In this document: piece by piece, positions 45,601-52,165 of the stretch
Numbering within the stretch: position 1 is the first letter of the stretch
How the letters are laid out: each line of letters starts with the position of its first letter
From: Paenibacillus endophyticus
GTDB taxonomy: Bacteria > Bacillota > Bacilli > Paenibacillales > Paenibacillaceae
Assembly (NCBI RefSeq): GCF_014192395.1
Contig: NZ_JACHXW010000010.1
Coordinates: forward strand, 195,691 to 251,980
Length of the DNA stretch: 56,290 bases
Reading direction: 5' to 3'
Position numbers and translations under genes: made by a program
Notes under the pieces: model-generated
What the model saw: the letters and a program-made list of their open reading frames with translations, nothing else
The model's database searches: none
Told to the model about the DNA's origin: nothing

Positions 45601-47972
45601 CCATTCACCAAGTAGAACTTGCCGTTGTCTTTGTTGAATTTGACGATTTCGGCAACCCCGCCTTCTTTATTGAATAGGCCAACGGCATACTCTCCGATTT
45701 TTGTCACATTCAGCGTATCGTCAAACGCCTCGGATACAGGAACAATATCCATATCCGTGCTAGCATCAACAATTGCCAGGCGGATGCTTCCTTCAAACAC
45801 GCCGATTGCGCCGGTCGCTTTCACCGTGTCGCCAATAGCAAGCTTCGGCAATGCTCCGTTCACATACAAGAGCATCCCGTTGTCCAGCAGGATTGTTTTT
45901 GCCGTTTCGTTAATGGCTTCAGCCTTGCCGGTTGTTGCAACTCTTCTGCCATGCATATCGGACGTTACCATCGATAGCTTGTCCACAACGAGCATCGAGC
46001 TGTCAAACGTATCCTCTGCCGTCAGACTGTAGATGCCGTTGTTCAGCCTCAGTACCTGCGGATCGCCTTTTACGCGAATCTCACCTTCATGAAGACCTGC
46101 CATACCGGTTACGCGTACTTCTGCGCCGACCGGGATTGATGCATCCATGCCTTCTACCGCAATCGCACCCGTGAACGATTGTACATAGCGCACTGCTGTT
46201 GCTTGAGCGTTATCTGCTTTTACTGGCGGCGTTGTTACCAAGCCCTCTATCACGACGTTTGTATCAGCTTCCAGCGACTGAAGCGATCCAATGAGCTTCA
46301 CGAAGCCCTGTACAACCTCCGTTTCACCTTCCGCATCGCCAGACTTTGTAGGAGATGGGTCCACAATTGCAAAATCAATCGCATTATTGTTCGAATCCTG
46401 AAAGTTCACGCGGCGAACCCCTTTAATTGCAGCAGGCAGCGACGATCCATTACCTGCAGAAGCCCCTTCATGCAGCGAAGTTGTTAGACTGCCAAAGCCT
46501 ACTGCATCTACAACTGACTCTGAAGCGTAAGTTCCTTGATACAGCTCTACTGTTCCATCCGTATCGGACATGCCGATCGATTGTTCCTTCGTGCTCGCGT
46601 AAGCATCAGCCTCAAAGGCTTCGCCGTAATTTTTGTCGCTAGTATTTCCCCAAGTCGCTTCAAGGCGCACAAGGTAATAATCATGAGGCAAAATAACCGC
46701 GTCTTGGTCAAAATCATAGCCTTGAATGGTGGTCGCGCCTTTATTGCTGTATTTCAAATGATAACCTGCAAGCGAGATCGGCTCGGCAGTCGGATTATAG
46801 AGCTCTACAAAATCATACAAGTAAGGTGCTGCAACCGGAGGCGTTTCCTTATTGATTTTGCCGCCTCCTCCATATACTTCATTAATAAGCACATGGTTTG
46901 CTGCCGCTATCTCTATGTTAATCGTAAGCTTAAACGACTTGGAAATGCTAAGCGGCGTTCCTGCCGTACTATCCGTTACCGTCACTGTCACATCGGCTTC
47001 TGAAATGGCTGACGTCGGCGTGCCGGCCAGCTCGCCATTCGTGTTCATGCTTAACCCGTTAGGCAACCCCTCTGCTGTAAAAGAATACGGGGCGGTTCCT
47101 CCGGTAGCTTGTACGAATGCTGAATATGCTGAATCTACAAAACCATCCGTCAAAGCGGCCGTACTGATCGCTAACGGCTGTACAACGCCAGGCCCCCATG
47201 CGCCATCCGCGCTGCTGCGAGGCAAAGCGGCGAGCAGAGCATCTCCTGTAGCATTATCGTAATCGACTTGTTTGAAATCCAACTTATTGTTGTCTGTATC
47301 TCCGAAGTTGCTGCGGCGAATGGACTTCTTCTTCGACGTACCTTCAGCCGATCCAGAAGGATGGGCGGTTTCATAACCATCGATTTTACTGTTGGTATCA
47401 TTGCTGCCTGTACCTACCATGTCGACATAGCCATCTGGCATAGTGAGGAACGGATTAGCTTCTGCAATTACCGTTTGGTTGCTCATTAGAACAACCTTCA
47501 TTCCTTTATTATTAATATACTGATCAAAAGCCTGATCCGATTTGGTCGAAAGATCTACCTTCGGATTTGCCGCTCCAGTGGATTTTCCAGTAATCAGAAA
47601 TGATGAATGAGCCTTGATTGTACCTGCCAGCTTGAGCATCTTCCAAGCCCTAGTAGGTTCTATCTCTGGATTGGTGAAGGGGTCGGCATATTGCAGCGAC
47701 CATCCAGTCAAATCGATATCGCTATTAGTCGGATTATAAAGCTCAATGAAGCCGTGCGATACCAGCAAGCCTGAATCGTCGGCTAATCCACCACCATACA
47801 CTTGATTAATGACTACGTGCGGAACGCTAATGTCGTAAGCATTATCTACTGCGTATGGTGTCCCAATAGGTTGCAGCCCCGCTGCCAAGACCGGTCCGCC
47901 AACCATAGCCACGCTAGCCGTAATTTCAGCGGCCAACAATAGCGATACCAACCTTTTGCTATAAATCTTCAA
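42678..47972 (-). CDS. SLH-anchored secreted protein with lamin-tail and choice-of-anchor-I domains
   Basis: 1,764 residues from TTG 47972, with GGGAGT 10 nt upstream. A signal peptide covers residues 1-31. Two lamin-tail domains (about 50-185 and 355-510, with VVINQVYGGG and LINEVYGGGG) flank a putative Ig domain (about 265-350, AYSAFVQATGGTAPYSF). An OB-like pair follows (about 550-740). A beta-propeller of the choice-of-anchor-I type occupies about 745-1250 (SADEAEPRLG, TANEGDVTEWPN). A Big_2 domain (about 1255-1330) and a pre-SLH module (about 1350-1580) precede three SLH domains (1585-1764). It has no clear catalytic site, although related proteins are often annotated as phosphatase-like. 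Wall anchoring is well supported; substrate and role are unknown. Confidence 0.93.
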   Translation of the reverse strand: MKIYSKRLVSLLLAAEITASVAMVGGPVLAAGLQPIGTPYAVDNAYDISVPHVVINQVYGGGLADDSGLLVSHGFIELYNPTNSDIDLTGWSLQYADPFTNPEIEPTRAWKMLKLAGTIKAHSSFLITGKSTGAANPKVDLSTKSDQAFDQYINNKGMKVVLMSNQTVIAEANPFLTMPDGYVDMVGTGSNDTNSKIDGYETAHPSGSAEGTSKKKSIRRSNFGDTDNNKLDFKQVDYDNATGDALLAALPRSSADGAWGPGVVQPLAISTAALTDGFVDSAYSAFVQATGGTAPYSFTAEGLPNGLSMNTNGELAGTPTSAISEADVTVTVTDSTAGTPLSISKSFKLTINIEIAAANHVLINEVYGGGGKINKETPPVAAPYLYDFVELYNPTAEPISLAGYHLKYSNKGATTIQGYDFDQDAVILPHDYYLVRLEATWGNTSDKNYGEAFEADAYASTKEQSIGMSDTDGTVELYQGTYASESVVDAVGFGSLTTSLHEGASAGNGSSLPAAIKGVRRVNFQDSNNNAIDFAIVDPSPTKSGDAEGETEVVQGFVKLIGSLQSLEADTNVVIEGLVTTPPVKADNAQATAVRYVQSFTGAIAVEGMDASIPVGAEVRVTGMAGLHEGEIRVKGDPQVLRLNNGIYSLTAEDTFDSSMLVVDKLSMVTSDMHGRRVATTGKAEAINETAKTILLDNGMLLYVNGALPKLAIGDTVKATGAIGVFEGSIRLAIVDASTDMDIVPVSEAFDDTLNVTKIGEYAVGLFNKEGGVAEIVKFNKDNGKFYLVNGSGDPPSLDIVGLGNGSGTLIKEKTIAVKELAETDGFLYGDLTSVDINTVTKHVSVTVQEADSLKAGKILVLDYDGNLVTTYKTGVQPDMIKSTPDGKYILSADEAEPRLGTTDPKGSVTIVNTESGVSTPVYFDDASVIEDGVHIRGQADPADGKIKSSGTKADALYDLEPEYITLSEDNKTAYVSLQENNAIALIDIATNKVKAVKALGLKDYNEARNALDLVKDSAIKLENVPFKGMYMPDGMASHTIDGQTYLFTANEGDVTEWPNRTNGSTIGALKGSLDPNSAAAIFLNGKTAYDGIEVASDMGNDSIYMYGGRSFSIWNADSMDQVFDSGSDFEAITAKRLPEYFNTSNSKTALDDRSGKKGPEPEDIKTGKVGSKVLAFVGLERIGGFMTYDVTDPANAKFVNYTNSRVFKDSEGKDNFNTDTGPEGLEFIPASISPTGQPLLLVAYEVGGKVGVYQLNVSKVTVDRAALAIKVGDAAVKLNAIVEPAGGSPETSVWSSSNPAVAKVDANGSVTAVAPGTAVIAATSADGYGLAETNVTVSEGTVNPAPTLPASTPAPGNSDTTIVNGDTVKAVTNIEATTDSSGKSTAIIKTSQVASALDALNKAAGGKSGAIEFKATSNKSAVSASIQFEKEAIAQLASSGLKTLSLNTELGIVSFDAKAIGTLTAAAGKEQVSIVVKQADKEKLSESAKQVIGSHPAFEFDVTAGSSAVTDLLGGKARLSIPYTLQANEDSHAIVIYYVGSDGQPVVVPNSVYDALTGQLHFTVDHFSTYAVGYNQVSFGDTATSFAKDSIVYLSSRGIIGGMGGDKFAPKANMTRADFALILARIAGADLDAEKASSFTDVKAADYYAGAVAWASENGIAGGTGDGKFEPKANISREQLVTMIVRFSELMGFALPNHTNAQAFSDESSISGFAKEAAAAAQAAGIINGKTAAGSGASQFAPKDAATREETAKMLAIWIQLMA

Positions 47973-48263
47973 AAGCGACTCACTCCCATTTCTAATAAGT
48001 TAACTTAATTGTAAAGATCGAATATTACGTGAATATCAATCTTCCGTTAAGCTTTGGTAAATGGAAGCAGCACGTTTAAAAAATACTATATATAACTAAG
48101 GCTGCCCCTCGGTTCGTCTGAACAATCGCTCTAGAGAATGCATGCAGCATAATTGCTTCTCTTGTGAACGACAGGTCATTGAGACTTGAAGGACAGCTAT
48201 AATGGATATATATCTAAGATCTGATCAGAATTCACTCTATAAACAAAGGAGAGTTAGCTTCTC

Positions 48264-48470
48264 TTGAATGAGGAAACACGCGTGGTAATGGATGATATCC
48301 ATTTGAAAACTGCCGAAAGAAATAAAGCAATTGATCAATCCCATGTGAGTACAAATGCAAGACTGGATTCAATAAATGTGAAAATAGATGAACAACAACA
48401 AAAAGCCTTGCTGCGCAAGGCCTTCGGGTTTAAAAAGTTGGAGCGCGTGGGAATCGAAGTCCGTTTCTAA
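48264..48470 (+). CDS. Small coiled-coil-like ORF ending inside a tRNA-derived repeat
   Basis: 68 codons from TTG 48264, with AAGGAGA about 10 nt upstream. The first 45 residues are charged and helix-forming (MDDIHLKTAERNKAIDQ, ARLDSINVKIDEQQ), loosely like phage XhlA/coiled-coil proteins. From codon 46 on, the frame runs through a copy of the tRNA-Gly terminator and 3' end, so the native C-terminus was probably replaced by recombination. It may be a truncated phage-type gene or a non-functional frame. Confidence 0.35.
   Translation: MNEETRVVMDDIHLKTAERNKAIDQSHVSTNARLDSINVKIDEQQQKALLRKAFGFKKLERVGIEVRF
48399..48461. repeat. Distal att-like copy of the tRNA-Gly 3' end
   Basis: About 60 bp match 49812-49876 with few differences: AAAAGCCTTGCTGCGCAAGG, then TTCGGGTTTAAA, GTTGGAGCG and GGAATCGAA. 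It contains the tRNA terminator hairpin and the last part of the tRNA-Gly gene in the same orientation, as a direct repeat. This is the expected outcome of site-specific integration into a tRNA 3' end. Confidence 0.75.
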
Positions 48471-48627
48471 AATAGCGTTGCCCCAAATTTGCCCTAAAAC
48501 AACTAATGCGGAATAAATAATGCAATAGACCCAAAACTGTTTTTTGTTACGCCTTTGTTATGAGTTCCTATAATTCCACAAATGAACATCTATTTATCTG
48601 CGACATCCTGTTTTTTTTAAATATTTA

Positions 48628-49062
48628 TTATTCCTTTGGAAACATTCTGTTCAGCGATTCCTTAAGGGGCTTCTTTATAATGATTTCAGGCCGAAGCCGT
48701 TGAGCCTCTTTTTCTGCATCTTCATAAGTGTCGAATAACCCGAGTGATATTAATGTCCCAATAGCCACACTTCCTGTACGGTTTCGGCCAGCAGCACAGT
48801 GGAACGCAACCGTTTTACCTTCTTTGCTAGCCTGAATAACTGTGTTAATAGCATTCTTAAGCGATTGATCCTGATCTTCCGTTTGTTCTCCATCAATTAA
48901 CGGTATATGAATATATTCTAGATTAGGATTTTCTGTGGATGGTGCAGAAACCTCGTCGCGCAGGTCAATAATAACATCACATTTTTCATTCTTGACCATA
49001 TCCTCTACGTCATCTGCCCCACCCATATAAATGCCATCATGCAACTTTTGGTATTTCTTCAT
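48628..49062 (-). CDS. Dual-specificity-type protein phosphatase
   Basis: 144 residues from ATG 49062, with AAGGAG 8 nt upstream. The Cys-based phosphatase signature HCAAGRNRTGS (HCx5R) lies at about residue 91, with a preceding general-acid-loop region (PLIDGEQTED) and the lead-in VIIDLRDE. The size and compact fold match single-domain dual-specificity or tyrosine phosphatases; the substrate is unknown. It lies alone between two tRNA-Gly-derived repeats with an integrase relic, so it is probably cargo of a former integrative element. Confidence 0.88.
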   Translation of the reverse strand: MKKYQKLHDGIYMGGADDVEDMVKNEKCDVIIDLRDEVSAPSTENPNLEYIHIPLIDGEQTEDQDQSLKNAINTVIQASKEGKTVAFHCAAGRNRTGSVAIGTLISLGLFDTYEDAEKEAQRLRPEIIIKKPLKESLNRMFPKE

Positions 49063-49071
49063 GTTTATCAC

Positions 49072-49420
49072 TCCTTAATTTTTATTAATGATAACAAATG
49101 AACAGATTGAACCCCATCCGATGCTGGTATTCTTAGGTTTATGATATGAAATCTTAGATTCTATGCAAAGCAAACTGGACTTATAAAAAATTCTTCTTCT
49201 ATACTCTCAAAAAAGTACAACACGCAGAGCTTACGTGTAACAATAGCTAAACAATGAGGAAAGCCAAAAAAAAGGCAACGCATGTAGCTATAGAATAATT
49301 TAATACCGCTATACTAGCAATGTAAATAATAATCGCCATCGTTTGCCGTTCTAGCCAAAACAGATAGTCAACGTGAACAACGGTTACCGCTCCTTTCTAC
49401 TCAAATACGGGAAATCAAAT
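49072..49420. other. Interval without a supported gene
   Basis: AT-rich. A 30-codon hydrophobic minus frame at 49339-49247 is visible but has no start with a good ribosome site. I recognise nothing else. Confidence 0.5.
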
Positions 49421-49422
49421 GC

Positions 49423-49465
49423 AAAACAGCCCTCCATATTCATGAGAATATGAAGGGCTGTTTTT
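49423..49465. terminator. Strong bidirectional hairpin terminator
   Basis: AACAGCCCTCCATATTC-ATGA-GAATATGAAGGGCTGTT has one bulge, with an A run on the left and a T run on the right. It lies inside the integrative-element relic. Confidence 0.75.
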
Positions 49466-49519
49466 AAAATTAAAATTTAGTTAACATACTTAGATTATTA
49501 AGCTCCCTATTAACCCGGA

Positions 49520-49732
49520 GACGCTTTTTAAGTGGTCGCGACCTCTCAAATCCGAACGAATGATCTACGCCGCACAACTGCCATGCCGCTCCGTGAGAGC
49601 GGAGCTGAGATCGGAGCTGATCTCTGCAAATACAGGAACGCTTACGACATTCAAATAGGAACAACTGCTAATATCTATACGCACGAACTAGAACTGATTA
49701 GTCGTGAGTCAATGACCGACTTGAATCCTTGA
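49520..49732 (+). pseudogene. C-terminal stub of a tyrosine recombinase (integrase)
   Basis: The plus frame to the stop at 49732 reads NDLRRTTAMPLRESGAEIG and then IGTTANIYTHELELI. This matches the catalytic HxLRHT...LGH...TTxxIYTH region of phage-type integrases, with Tyr in IYTH as nucleophile. The expected HDLRHT is changed to NDLRRT, and the LGH segment is replaced by an unrelated stretch. The N-terminal three quarters are missing. It points toward, and ends 75 nt before, the tRNA-proximal att repeat, the usual place for an integrase gene. Confidence 0.7.
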
Positions 49733-49806
49733 ATCCGAAAAGTTTTACTTTTGCCCCAGAACCTGCCCCAAGATAGGGGCAGGCCTCATTTCCTTCGGAA
49801 AACAAA

Positions 49807-49880
49807 CAACAAAAAAAGCCTTGCTGCGCAAGGCTTTCGGGTTTAAATAGTTGGAGCGGGTGATGGGAATCGAACCCACG
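49807..49880. repeat. tRNA-proximal att-like repeat
   Basis: It contains the tRNA-Gly terminator and the 3' part of the intact tRNA-Gly gene, and is duplicated at 48399-48461. Together the two copies bracket about 1.35 kb holding the integrase stub and the phosphatase gene. Confidence 0.75.
49811..49837 (-). terminator. Terminator of the four-gene tRNA unit
   Basis: AGCCTTGC-GC-AGCAAGGCT-type hairpin (AAGCCTTG / CAAGGCTT) followed by seven T on the minus strand, 15 nt after tRNA-Gly. Confidence 0.75.
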
Positions 49881-49925
49881 CTATTAGCTTGGAAGGCTAA
49901 AGTTCTACCATTGAACTACACCCGC
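49852..49925 (-). tRNA. tRNA-Gly (TCC)
   Basis: 74-nt cloverleaf with encoded CCA. The anticodon loop CTTCCAA gives TCC. The acceptor stem is GCGGGTG/CACCCGC. Its 3' end served as the attachment site of a former integrative element. Confidence 0.95.
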
Positions 49926-49938
49926 AAATAAATGAATA

Positions 49939-50015
49939 TGGTCGGGACGACACGATTTGAACATGCGACCCCCTGGTCCCAAACCAGGTGCTCTACCAAG
50001 CTGAGCTACGTCCCG
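49939..50015 (-). tRNA. tRNA-Pro (TGG)
   Basis: 77-nt cloverleaf with encoded CCA and acceptor CGGGACG/CGTCCCG. The anticodon loop TTTGGGA gives TGG. Confidence 0.95.
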
Positions 50016-50049
50016 AAGTGTAAATGAATTGCGTCTAATGCTGATAAAA

Positions 50050-50126
50050 TGGCGCGGCCTAAGAGATTCGAACTCCTGGCCTTTTGATTCGTAGTCAAAC
50101 GCTCTATCCAGCTGAGCTAAGGCCGC
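50050..50126 (-). tRNA. tRNA-Arg (ACG)
   Basis: 77-nt cloverleaf with encoded CCA. The anticodon loop CTACGAA gives ACG. Confidence 0.95.
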
Positions 50127-50134
50127 ACAATTTA

Positions 50135-50209
50135 TGGAGCGGAAGACGGGAATCGAACCCGCGACCCTCGCCTTGGCAAGGCGATGCTCTACCGCTGAGC
50201 CACTTCCGC
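50135..50209 (-). tRNA. tRNA-Gly (GCC)
   Basis: 75-nt cloverleaf with encoded CCA and anticodon GCC. It is the first gene of the unit after the promoter at 50290-50262. Confidence 0.95.
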
Positions 50210-50581
50210 ACGTTACTTTCGTTTGTCGTTCGTGATGTTTAACATCGCGGCGACAAGTAATAATATATCACCCCTGAAAACAAAAAGCAACTGTTTTTAC
50301 AAAAAAGTTTTAATCTTTTTTCAAACGCTCTGATTCCCCGTAAAACGAAAGCAAGAAAATCCAGTAATGACGCGAAATCCGGAGCCTTCTTTGCTTGTTG
50401 CATTTTTAAAAACATATGCGATTGCGGCATCAATATGACTAATGATTCTTTAAATATACGACTGCATTGCTGACCTGGATATTAATACTCGGAAGAGTAC
50501 GACGGTAATTTTCTGTAATTGTCTAACACCCTAACTTACTTGTTGATCATAAATACTCCTTATTTCATCCCCCACTACTTT
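50210..50581. other. tRNA promoter region and empty interval
   Basis: It contains the promoter of the tRNA unit and the mirror-like TGATGTTTAACATCG. A 64-codon minus frame (50433-50239) has no ribosome site and no family resemblance. Nothing else was recognised. Confidence 0.5.
50262..50290 (-). promoter_or_regulatory. Sigma-A-type promoter of the tRNA unit
   Basis: TTGCTT (50290-50285) and TATATT (50267-50262) with 17-nt spacing, about 50 nt upstream of tRNA-Gly(GCC). Confidence 0.65.
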
Positions 50582-50757
50582 TTACAACTTACAACTTACT
50601 GCTTACTTTTTACTTTTTACTTCTTACTTTTTACTTCTTACTCCTTACTCCTTACTTCTTACTTCTTACTTCTCTTACTTCTTACTTCTTACTTCTTACT
50701 TCTTACTTCTTACTTCTTACTTCTTACTTCTTACTTCTTACTTCTTCTTACTTCTTA
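50582..50757. repeat. Heptanucleotide tandem repeat (TTACTTC)n
   Basis: About 25 units of TTACTTC or close variants (TTACTTT, TTACTCC) occupy about 175 bp, with a pure core between about 50690 and 50745. Two units are altered by indels (TTACTTCTCTTACTTC and CTTCTTCTTAC). A unit length of 7 is not a multiple of three, so copy-number changes would shift any frame. The overlapping plus frame of Leu/Tyr/Phe/Ser is only the translated repeat. Confidence 0.9.
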
Positions 50758-50898
50758 TAATGACATGAACCGATGATGACTATCCGCGAGATATGGAGGC
50801 AGAGCCACCTCTATAAAAACATCTTCTAATGGTGTCGACTCATCATATTGCTTGTAACCGATAGACGCGAACAAGCATTGCTTGTTGCGCATGTCCAT
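50755..50898 (-). CDS. Small hypothetical protein or relic next to the heptamer repeat
   Basis: A minus frame reads MDMRNKQCLFASIGYKQYDES and LEDVFIEVALPPYLADSHHRF, ending in a TAA that overlaps the repeat edge. The composition is protein-like, with no repeats. In-frame sequence continues upstream without a clear start or ribosome site, so it may be the C-terminal end of a lost gene. I do not recognise the family. Confidence 0.3.
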   Translation of the reverse strand: MDMRNKQCLFASIGYKQYDESTPLEDVFIEVALPPYLADSHHRFMSL

Positions 50899-50936
50899 TG
50901 TCAACTTAGGCGGTTGTTCAATCTCTATACAGAAAA

Positions 50937-50974
50937 GACTGTTCCCAATAGCATGAATCGCTCGGGAACAGTCT
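50937..50974 (-). terminator. Hairpin terminator downstream of the ABC ATPase gene
   Basis: A perfect 11-bp stem (AGACTGTTCCC / GGGAACAGTCT) is followed on the minus strand by TTTTCTG. It lies about 90 nt past the stop at 51065. Confidence 0.65.
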
Positions 50975-51064
50975 CTTCAATTGCAAAGACATACAATTGC
51001 AAAGCCAAATCAATTAAGCCTATAAAAGCATCATACATCTGATTCTAAATTTAAGTATACCTGA

Positions 51065-51922
51065 CTACGCTCCAGCAGCTGTCAGCGTCTTTTCTTGCTC
51101 CGCGCTTCTCTTGATCGCTACTTTGTCGGCAGCCGGTTGTCCAGCAAGCGCATAAGGCAAGCAAAGCGGTACGCCTGTGCGCGGATCAGGAACGATATCT
51201 GCTTCAATATTGAATACTTCGCGCATAATATCAGGCGTCATAACCTCAGCAGGCGATCCCTCGCCAACAACAACACCTGTCTTAATAGCAATCATATGGT
51301 GCGCGTAGCGTGTTGCATGGTTTAGATCATGTACAACCATGACGACTGTACGATTGTTCGTTGCGTTAAGCTTTTGAAGCAAATGAAGTACTTCGAGCTG
51401 ATGCGCCATATCAAGGAAAGTTGTTGGCTCATCCAGAAATAGGATATCTGTCTCCTGCGCCAAGGACATCGCGATCCAAGCGCGCTGACGCTGTCCGCCT
51501 GATAAATGGTCAACTGGACGGTCTGCGAAATCAGTCATGCCAGTCGCTTCGATTGCCCATTGTACGATACTCCGGTCTTCCTTGCTCATCGAGCCAAAAC
51601 CTTTCTGATAAGGAAAACGTCCGTAGGATACAAGCTCGGCTACTGTCAGTCCATCTGGTGCGGTTGGATTCTGCGGCAAAATGGCCAGCTGCTTCGCTAC
51701 TTCCTTCGTGGATTGCTTATGAATCGATTTGCCGTCCAGAAGCACACTGCCTTGGGATGGATTCATAATACGGGCCATCGTTTTCAAAATCGTCGATTTG
51801 CCAGAGCCATTGGCTCCAACCAGCGCCGTAATTTTCCCTTGTGGTATAGCAATGTTTAAATTCTTGACGATAAGACGATCATCATAACCAATATCAAGAC
51901 CCGAAGTCGTTAGACGAATCAT
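51065..51922 (-). CDS. Iron-siderophore-type ABC transporter ATP-binding protein
   Basis: 285 residues, FecE/FhuC-like. The Walker A is GANGSGKST (about 37), the Q loop lies at [17 protein letters not shown], the signature is [10 protein letters not shown] (about 142), the Walker B is [13 protein letters not shown] (about 160) and the switch His is in [11 protein letters not shown] (about 198). The C-terminus (about 255-285) is a short Lys/Glu-rich tail. It would power uptake of ferric siderophores through partner permeases and a binding lipoprotein, but none of these lie next to it. A Fur-box-like sequence about 100 nt upstream points to iron repression. Substrate specificity cannot be read. 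Confidence 0.94.
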   Translation of the reverse strand: MIRLTTSGLDIGYDDRLIVKNLNIAIPQGKITALVGANGSGKSTILKTMARIMNPSQGSVLLDGKSIHKQSTKEVAKQLAILPQNPTAPDGLTVAELVSYGRFPYQKGFGSMSKEDRSIVQWAIEATGMTDFADRPVDHLSGGQRQRAWIAMSLAQETDILFLDEPTTFLDMAHQLEVLHLLQKLNATNNRTVVMVVHDLNHATRYAHHMIAIKTGVVVGEGSPAEVMTPDIMREVFNIEADIVPDPRTGVPLCLPYALAGQPAADKVAIKRSAEQEKTLTAAGA

Positions 51923-52015
51923 TGGACATGCACGCTCCTTCTGCTGCCGCGGCAGACATCTTCTGAATGTAAATATAAGTATAAGTATGTGGATTCCGTT
52001 TCTTCAAACGAAAAT

Positions 52016-52035
52016 TGATAACGATTATCATTGAC
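52016..52035. promoter_or_regulatory. Fur box upstream of the ABC ATPase gene
   Basis: TTGATAACGATTATCATTGA matches the 19-bp Fur inverted repeat (GATAATGATAATCATTATC) at most positions. A second half site, TGATAATG, follows at 52043. Confidence 0.8.
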
Positions 52036-52118
52036 GTTTTAATGATAATGTTTCTCACGTCAAAAGTCAATGGTTAACTCTGTGACGCATTATATTTCTA
52101 TAGGCTATGAACCTATTC

Positions 52119-52153
52119 AAAAAAATAAAACCGTCCCCAACGCGAGGACGGTT
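52119..52153 (-). terminator. Terminator of the phosphodiester glycosidase-like gene
   Basis: AACCGTCC-TCGCGTTGG-GGACGGTT on the minus strand is followed by a TTTTATTTTTTT run, 13 nt past the stop at 52166. Confidence 0.8.
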
Positions 52154-52165
52154 CATAGTGCTCTT

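Noticed and set aside
49247..49339. 30-codon hydrophobic minus peptide that could be a small membrane or toxin protein
   Set aside because: The AAAGGAG upstream is not at a usable distance from its ATG, and the in-frame lead-in has no start codon. Not enough to call a gene.
50580..50757. CRISPR array
   Set aside because: The repeats are contiguous 7-mers with no spacers. I saw no CRISPR-like repeat-spacer pattern or cas gene anywhere in the window.
50519..50776. 85-codon plus frame rich in Leu, Tyr, Phe and Ser
   Set aside because: It is only the translation of the heptanucleotide repeat.
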